Shown: piece after piece, positions 19,660 through 23,909 of the stretch | Numbering within the stretch: position 1 is the stretch's first letter | How the letters are laid out: every line of letters begins with the position of its first letter | DNA from: an uncultured Oscillospiraceae bacterium | GTDB lineage: Bacteria; Bacillota; Clostridia; Oscillospirales; Oscillospiraceae | NCBI GenBank assembly: GCA_910589085.1 | Contig: CAJUSG010000037.1 | Span: 1-23,909 of the forward strand | Direction: 5' to 3' | Length of the DNA: 23,909 bases | Notes under the pieces: model-generated | What the model saw: only the letters and a program-made list of their open reading frames with translations | Database searches by the model: none | What the model was told of the DNA's origin: nothing | Made by a program: the position numbers and the translations under genes

Positions 19660-21173
19660 CGCCTCAAATATTCCGGCGGCCGGTACTGGAGGGCCTCGGC
19701 CAGGTGGGTGGGGGAGATGTCCCCGCCGCCGTCCAGATCGGCGATAGTGCGGGCCACCCGGAGGATACGGTCATAGCTCCGGGCGGTGAGGCCCATGCGG
19801 TCGAAGGCCCCCTTCATCAGCCGCTGGCAGGGGTCATTCAGGGCGCAGAACCGGTCCAGGCTCTCCCGGGTAAGCTGGGCGTTGCTGAGTACACCGGTTT
19901 CCTTCTGCCGGGCGGTCTGGAGGGCCCGGGCCCCGTCCACCCGCTCCTTCACCTGGGCGGAGGTTTCCGCCTGCTCCCGCTGGGCCAGCTCGTCGAACTC
20001 CAGGGGGGCAGCCTCGACGAACAGGTCCAGCCGGTCCAGGAGGGGGCCGGACAGCCGGGAGAGGTACTTTTTCACCTCCGCCTCGGAGCAGCGGCACCGG
20101 CCGGAGGGGTGGCCATACCAGCCGCATTTGCAGGGGTTCATGGCGCACACCAGCATAAACCGGGCGGGGTAGGTGACGGTGCCCGCCGCCCGGGATATCT
20201 GCACCTGGCCGTCCTCCAGGGGCTGGCGCAGCACCTCCAGCACCTCCTTGGGGAACTCGGGCAGCTCGTCTAGGAAGAGCACCCCGTTGTGGGCCAGGGA
20301 AATCTCACCGGGCCGGGGGTTGGAGCCGCCCCCGGCCATACCGGTGGAGGAGACCGTGTGGTGGGGGGAGCGGAAGGGTCGCAGGGCGATGAGGGGCTGC
20401 TTGGCGCTGGTCTGGCCCATGATGGAGTGAATTTCGGTGCACTCCAACGCCTCCTGCCGGGTCATATCGGGGAGGATACCGGGCAGGCGGCGGGCCAGCA
20501 TGGACTTGCCCGTCCCCGGAGGGCCGGACATAAGGACGCTGTGTCCCCCGGCGGCGGCGATCTCCAGGGCCCGCTTCACTTGCTCTTGACCCTTCACCTC
20601 CGCCATGTCGGGGCAGTGGAAGGCGGCGGGGGAGGGCACCCAGGGCGGGGCGGGGGAGATGAGCTCCTCCCCCATCAGGTGGCGCTCCAGCTGTCCCACA
20701 TCCCGGACGGGGTAGACGGCGGGCCCCTCGGCCAGGGTGGCCTCGGCGGCGTTCTCTTCGGGGACATACAGGGCCTGAATACCCGCCCGTTTGGCGGCCA
20801 GGGCCATAGACAGCATCCCGGCGCAGGGCCGCAGCTGTCCGGACAGGGACAGCTCTCCCAGGAAGGCGCAGTTCTCCCTGGGCAGGCGGAGCTGTTTTCC
20901 GGCGGCCAGGATGCCCACCAGGATGGGCAGATCGTACAGCGTGCCGATTTTCTTCAGGTGGGCGGGGGCCAGGTTGACGGTGATCCGGCTGACGGGGAAG
21001 GTAAAGCCGCAATTTTTAATGGCGGCCCGCACCCGTTCCCGGGCCTCGTTGACGGCGGCGTCGGGCAGGCCCACCACCGTAAAGGCGGGCAGGCCGCCGG
21101 ACAGGTCGCACTCGGCGGTCACCAGATAGCCGGATACCCCCTGCAGCCCCAGAGATTGAATGGATTGTACCAT
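19656..21173 (-). CDS. comM: YifB/ComM-type Mg-chelatase-like AAA+ ATPase
   Basis: This 505-residue protein has an N-terminal Lon-protease-like (inactive) domain (1-165), an AAA+ Mg-chelatase core with Walker A SGPPGTGKS (216-224), Walker B GVLFLDELPEF (297-307) and sensor segments, a zinc-like MNPCKCGWYGHPSGRCRC loop (345-362) and the C-terminal SYDRILRVARTIADL domain. In competent bacteria ComM is a hexameric branch-migration helicase that helps integrate transforming DNA. ATG 21173 is chosen with GGAGGGCGGG upstream; further-upstream starts lack a site. Length and all motifs are intact. Confidence 0.94.
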   Translation of the reverse strand: MVQSIQSLGLQGVSGYLVTAECDLSGGLPAFTVVGLPDAAVNEARERVRAAIKNCGFTFPVSRITVNLAPAHLKKIGTLYDLPILVGILAAGKQLRLPRENCAFLGELSLSGQLRPCAGMLSMALAAKRAGIQALYVPEENAAEATLAEGPAVYPVRDVGQLERHLMGEELISPAPPWVPSPAAFHCPDMAEVKGQEQVKRALEIAAAGGHSVLMSGPPGTGKSMLARRLPGILPDMTRQEALECTEIHSIMGQTSAKQPLIALRPFRSPHHTVSSTGMAGGGSNPRPGEISLAHNGVLFLDELPEFPKEVLEVLRQPLEDGQVQISRAAGTVTYPARFMLVCAMNPCKCGWYGHPSGRCRCSEAEVKKYLSRLSGPLLDRLDLFVEAAPLEFDELAQREQAETSAQVKERVDGARALQTARQKETGVLSNAQLTRESLDRFCALNDPCQRLMKGAFDRMGLTARSYDRILRVARTIADLDGGGDISPTHLAEALQYRPPEYLRR

Positions 21174-21212
21174 AGTCCCGCCCTCCATGTCAGAAAAATG
21201 TCGGCTTCGTCT

Positions 21213-21241
21213 ATTGTAACGGCTTTTGCGGGAAAATGCAA
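21213..21241 (-). promoter_or_regulatory. Promoter of comM
   Basis: On the minus strand TTGCAT (21241-21236), a 17-base spacer and TACAAT (21218-21213), 39 bases before the ATG at 21173. Confidence 0.68.
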
Positions 21242-21325
21242 CAGGGAGGGAGGGGGGTAGAAGAAAAAGAAGAAAAATTTGCCTTAAAGGACATAAAAAT
21301 TGTGCAAAATACTGAAGATCATCCC

Positions 21326-21354
21326 TTGCGCCGGGGGGCGGGATGTGGTAATAT
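21326..21354 (+). promoter_or_regulatory. Probable promoter of the lipoprotein gene
   Basis: TTGCGC (21326-21331), 17-base GC-rich spacer, TAATAT (21349-21354). The transcript would begin at about 21361, at the start of the palindrome. Confidence 0.5.
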
Positions 21355-21359
21355 AGCCA

Positions 21360-21400
21360 GACAGAAGGGTACCCTTCTGTCCTTTGTTTTCAACAAAGGA
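21360..21400 (+). repeat. Tandem hairpins in the lipoprotein mRNA leader
   Basis: A perfect 22-base palindrome (21360-21381, half-site GACAGAAGGGT) is followed at once by the hairpin TCCTTTG (21380-21386) with CAAAGGA (21394-21400). The two overlap by two bases, so they could exclude each other. They may stabilise the 5' end, or the palindrome may be an operator for a dimeric regulator at +1. Confidence 0.6.
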
Positions 21401-21438
21401 CGAGGGGGACCTGAAAACATGAATTGGGAGGAAACATG

Positions 21439-22113
21439 ATGAAGAAGAAAGTAATTGCCCTTGCGATGGCCGTGCTGATGCTGGGTACTCTGGCGCTGAC
21501 TGGCTGCAAGAAGGAGGCCCCTGTTGCCGCCGACCAGGTGGCGGTGGCCCTGTTCAACATGATCCTGAAGGACGACGCCTCCAGCGTTGTGGAGCTCTTC
21601 GGCTACGCCGACGAGGCCGAGGCCCGCAAGGACATGGGCATCGAGGGCGGCTTCTATGAGACCATGGCTGACGAGGTGGTCAACCAGTTTACCGCGATGG
21701 GCATGAATGTCTCCAACGAGGATGCCCAGGCCTTTATCGACGCGTTCCTGACCATGTTCAAGGGTGTGGATATGACCGCCAAGGTGAAGAGCTCTGACGA
21801 GAAGGCGGGGACCGCTGTGGTCACCTGCACCATCAGCACCTTCGATTCCAACGCCCTGAACGAGGCCATGATGAAGGCTATGTCCGATCCCAGCGTGATG
21901 TCCATCGAGGACGAGGATGCCGCGGTGAGCGCCATGCTGAAGGCCATCTCCAGCGCCATTGCCGGCCTTACCCCCTCCGGGGAGAGCGCCGACTTCGACG
22001 TGGACTTTGAGCTGGCCGACATGGACGTCAACGGCAAGACCAAGAAGGTCTGGGTCCCCAAGGATGCCGAGGAGTTCGGCAACCTGATCTCCACCACCGC
22101 GATTGGCGGCTGA
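21439..22113 (+). CDS. Small lipoprotein of unknown function
   Basis: The 224-residue protein has a lipoprotein signal peptide (MKKKVIALAMAVLML) with lipobox LTGC at about 20-23, so it would be anchored outside the membrane by the Cys. The mature part is acidic and helical (VAVALFNMILKDDASSVVELFGYADEAEA...) followed by a likely beta-rich end (AKVKSSDEKAGTAVVTCTIS). It resembles DUF5105-like surface lipoproteins of Firmicutes, but the match is by general look only. ATG 21439 has GGAGG seven bases upstream; ATG 21436 is an equal-frame alternative. A six-codon frame at 21419 overlaps its ribosome binding site. Confidence 0.85.
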   Translation: MKKKVIALAMAVLMLGTLALTGCKKEAPVAADQVAVALFNMILKDDASSVVELFGYADEAEARKDMGIEGGFYETMADEVVNQFTAMGMNVSNEDAQAFIDAFLTMFKGVDMTAKVKSSDEKAGTAVVTCTISTFDSNALNEAMMKAMSDPSVMSIEDEDAAVSAMLKAISSAIAGLTPSGESADFDVDFELADMDVNGKTKKVWVPKDAEEFGNLISTTAIGG

Positions 22114-22137
22114 TGGGCTACATAGGTCTCTGAATTC

Positions 22138-22172
22138 AGCCCCGCCGGGTACAGTCGGCGGGGCTGGTTTGT
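22138..22172 (+). terminator. Intrinsic terminator of the lipoprotein gene
   Basis: AGCCCCGCCG (22138-22147) pairs perfectly with CGGCGGGGCT (22156-22165) around an 8-base loop; GGTTTGTT follows, a modest T-tract. Confidence 0.75.
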
Positions 22173-22241
22173 TATGGGCGGGACGTAGAAAAAAGGGGCC
22201 TGGAGGCCGTAAAATTTGCAGGGAAAATTTCACCGGAAAAG

Positions 22242-22270
22242 TTTACAAACGCCGGAAAAAGTGATACACT
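22242..22270 (+). promoter_or_regulatory. Possible promoter of nifJ with a long leader
   Basis: TTTACA (22242-22247), 17-base spacer, TACACT (22265-22270). It would give a leader of about 195 nt before nifJ. The leader holds the palindrome ACAGGCCTGT (22384-22393) and GC-rich segments that may fold. I recognise no named riboswitch. Nothing else is seen between 22172 and 22473. Confidence 0.5.
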
Positions 22271-22473
22271 ACATCCGTATGCAAGCCCAAGGCGAGCCCT
22301 GTCTGCCGGGGGCGCCGCTAGTCTGTCCCGATATAACCATTTGCTTATAAAGATTATAACAGTTTTCACCATTGGTCAGATGGGGACAGGCCTGTAAAAT
22401 AGAGCAGAGAAACCTGCGGGGACGGAGTCCGCTCCGGCCTCAAGCAAATTAACGAAGAAAGTAGGGAACCTCT

Positions 22474-23909
22474 ATGGCAAGAAAATTCAAAACCATGGAC
22501 GGCAACAACGCCGCTGCGTATGTCAGCTACGCCTTTACGGAAGTGGCCGGCATCTACCCCATCACGCCGTCCAGCCCCATGGCCGACTATGTGGACCAGT
22601 GGGCCGCCGCGGGCCAGAAGAATATTTTCGGCAACCCCGTGCGGGTCATTGAGATGCAGTCTGAGGCCGGCGCCGCCGGCACCGTCCACGGCTCCCTGGC
22701 CGCCGGCGCCCTGACCACCACCTACACCGCCTCCCAGGGCCTGCTGCTGATGATCCCCAACATGTACAAGATCGCCGGCGAGCTGCTGCCCGGTGTGTTC
22801 CACGTGTCCGCCCGTACTGTGGCCGCCCAGTCCCTGAACATCTTCGGCGACCACTCCGACGTGATGTCCTGCCGCCAGACTGGCTTTGCCATGCTGGCCG
22901 AGGGCAACGTGCAGGAGGTCATGGACCTGGCCCCCGTGGCCCATCTGGCCGCCATCAAGGGCCGCGTTCCCTTCATCAACTTCTTCGATGGCTTCCGCAC
23001 CTCCCACGAGATCCAGAAGGTAGCCATCTGGGACTACAAGGATCTGGGCGAGATGGTGGACATGGACGCCGTGGCCGCTTTCCGGGCCCGGGCGCTGAAC
23101 CCCGAGCACCCCACCATGCGCGGCTCCCATGAGAACGGCGACATCTTCTTCCAGCACCGCGAGGCCGCCAACAAGTACTACGATGCCCTGCCCGAGATCG
23201 TCGAGGAATATATGGGCAAGATCAACGCCAAGCTGGGCACCGACTACCAGCTGTTCAACTATTACGGCGCTCCCGATGCCGACCGGGTCATCATCTGCAT
23301 GGGCTCCTTCTGCGACGTGGCCGAGGAGGTCATCGACTATATGAACGCCCACGGCGAGAAGGTGGGCATGGTCAAGGTCCGCCTGTACCGCCCCTTCCGG
23401 GCCGACAAGCTGATTGCCGCCATCCCCGCCACCGCCAAGAAGATCGCTGTGCTGGACCGCACCAAGGAGCCCGGCTCTCTGGGCGAGCCCCTGTATCAGG
23501 ACGTCATCACCGCCCTGGCTGAGAATGGCGTCACCGACAAGACTGTCATCGCCGGCCGCTACGGTCTGGGCTCCAAGGACACCCCGCCCCGCTCCGTCTT
23601 TGCCGTGTATGAGGAGCTGGCCAAGGATGCCCCCAAGAAGAAGTTCACCATCGGTATCGTGGACGACGTCACCGACCTGTCCCTGACCGAGAAGCCCGCC
23701 CCCAATACCGCCGCCGAGGGCACCATCGAGGTCAAGTTCTGGGGTCTGGGCGGCGACGGCACCGTGGGCGCCAACAAGAACTCCATCAAGATCATCGGCG
23801 ACCACACCGACAAGTACGTCCAGGCCTACTTCCAGTACGACTCCAAGAAGACGGGCGGCGTGACGGTGAGCCACCTGCGCTTTGGCGACCAGCCCATCCG
23901 CGCCCCCTA
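22474..23909 (+). CDS. nifJ: Pyruvate:ferredoxin oxidoreductase, N-terminal part, cut by window end
   Basis: This homodimeric enzyme converts pyruvate and CoA to acetyl-CoA, CO2 and reduced ferredoxin, the central step of pyruvate use in anaerobes. The visible 478 codons cover domain I (YPITPSSPMADYVD at 29-42, EMQSEAGAAG, TTTYTASQGLLLMIPNMYKIAGEL, HVSARTVAAQSLNIFGDHSDVM), domain II (RVIICMGSFCDVAEEV, VGMVKVRLYRPF) and the start of the following gamma-type domain (EVKFWGLGGDGTVGANKNSIKII). A full PFOR is about 1170 residues, so the ferredoxin and TPP domains lie past the window end. ATG 22474 is preceded by AGGGA, a modest site; the coding strand shows strongly biased, highly expressed codon use. 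Confidence 0.96.
   Translation, partial: MARKFKTMDGNNAAAYVSYAFTEVAGIYPITPSSPMADYVDQWAAAGQKNIFGNPVRVIEMQSEAGAAGTVHGSLAAGALTTTYTASQGLLLMIPNMYKIAGELLPGVFHVSARTVAAQSLNIFGDHSDVMSCRQTGFAMLAEGNVQEVMDLAPVAHLAAIKGRVPFINFFDGFRTSHEIQKVAIWDYKDLGEMVDMDAVAAFRARALNPEHPTMRGSHENGDIFFQHREAANKYYDALPEIVEEYMGKINAKLGTDYQLFNYYGAPDADRVIICMGSFCDVAEEVIDYMNAHGEKVGMVKVRLYRPFRADKLIAAIPATAKKIAVLDRTKEPGSLGEPLYQDVITALAENGVTDKTVIAGRYGLGSKDTPPRSVFAVYEELAKDAPKKKFTIGIVDDVTDLSLTEKPAPNTAAEGTIEVKFWGLGGDGTVGANKNSIKIIGDHTDKYVQAYFQYDSKKTGGVTVSHLRFGDQPIRAP

Noticed and set aside
22271..22473. Riboswitch in the nifJ leader
   Set aside because: The leader is long and GC-rich in parts, but no known aptamer core could be recognised.
22366..23874. 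Long minus-strand open frame of 502 codons opposite nifJ
   Set aside because: It is a Gly/Val/His-rich shadow of the strongly biased nifJ coding strand, which has clear PFOR motifs.
1..23909. CRISPR arrays, tRNA or rRNA genes
   Set aside because: No regularly spaced repeats and no tRNA- or rRNA-like sequence were seen on reading both strands.

Overview
The window looks like part of the chromosome of a GC-rich, anaerobic, spore-forming gut Firmicute, in the style of Oscillospiraceae such as Flavonifractor, Pseudoflavonifractor or Lawsonibacter. The reasons are AGGAGG ribosome binding sites, a spore-type GH18 (YaaH-like) gene remnant, a pyruvate:ferredoxin oxidoreductase, an Fe-S aldo/keto reductase, a DUF4342-like protein, TipA-like and WYL regulators, and a GTAGGGGC-type GC-rich intergenic palindrome. 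Genus and species are inference.

Bases 1 to about 6660 are the right-hand part of an integrative mobile element of lower GC than the chromosome, with every gene on the minus strand. Read leftward from the right boundary, it carries a RepA-type replication initiator, a MobC-like mobilisation protein, and a highly structured non-coding region that looks like an oriT or origin. Next come an ECF-type sigma factor followed by four translationally coupled genes for an ABC-2 transporter, a 50-codon small ORF, and a large serine recombinase cut by the window start. No relaxase or conjugation gene is present in the visible part. The right end has cut a spore-type GH18 gene, leaving only its C-terminal part (6660-7105).

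Bases 7100-9620 hold a FlK-like thioesterase, a YbaK-type tRNA deacylase, a TipAL-like MerR regulator with a textbook 19-bp-spacer promoter, and a GNAT acetyltransferase. The GNAT gene is the last gene of a leftward operon (12896 to 9050): DUF4342-like membrane protein, OmpR-type response regulator, flavodoxin-like protein, histidine kinase, GNAT. A separate small membrane protein lies upstream of this operon.

Bases 13.6-18.7 kb hold an exported protein with a copper-amine-oxidase-like N domain and a catalytically degenerate NodB-like domain. Facing it is an Fe-S aldo/keto reductase with a MerR-type promoter. An AT-rich orphan gene follows, then a Sir2 deacylase coupled to a WYL regulator, and a small zinc-ribbon protein.

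Bases 18.7-19.1 kb are the most unusual stretch. A strong rightward promoter, a long closing stem and an intrinsic terminator define a structured RNA of about 270 nt. On the opposite strand a second strong promoter drives a 28-residue single-span peptide with a good ribosome binding site. This resembles an undescribed type I toxin-antitoxin or antisense locus. Next to it is a complete type II RelB/DinJ-YoeB pair, whose promoter overlaps the 3' end of the ComM-like AAA+ ATPase gene. The window closes with a small lipoprotein behind a palindromic leader and the 5' part of nifJ (pyruvate:ferredoxin oxidoreductase).
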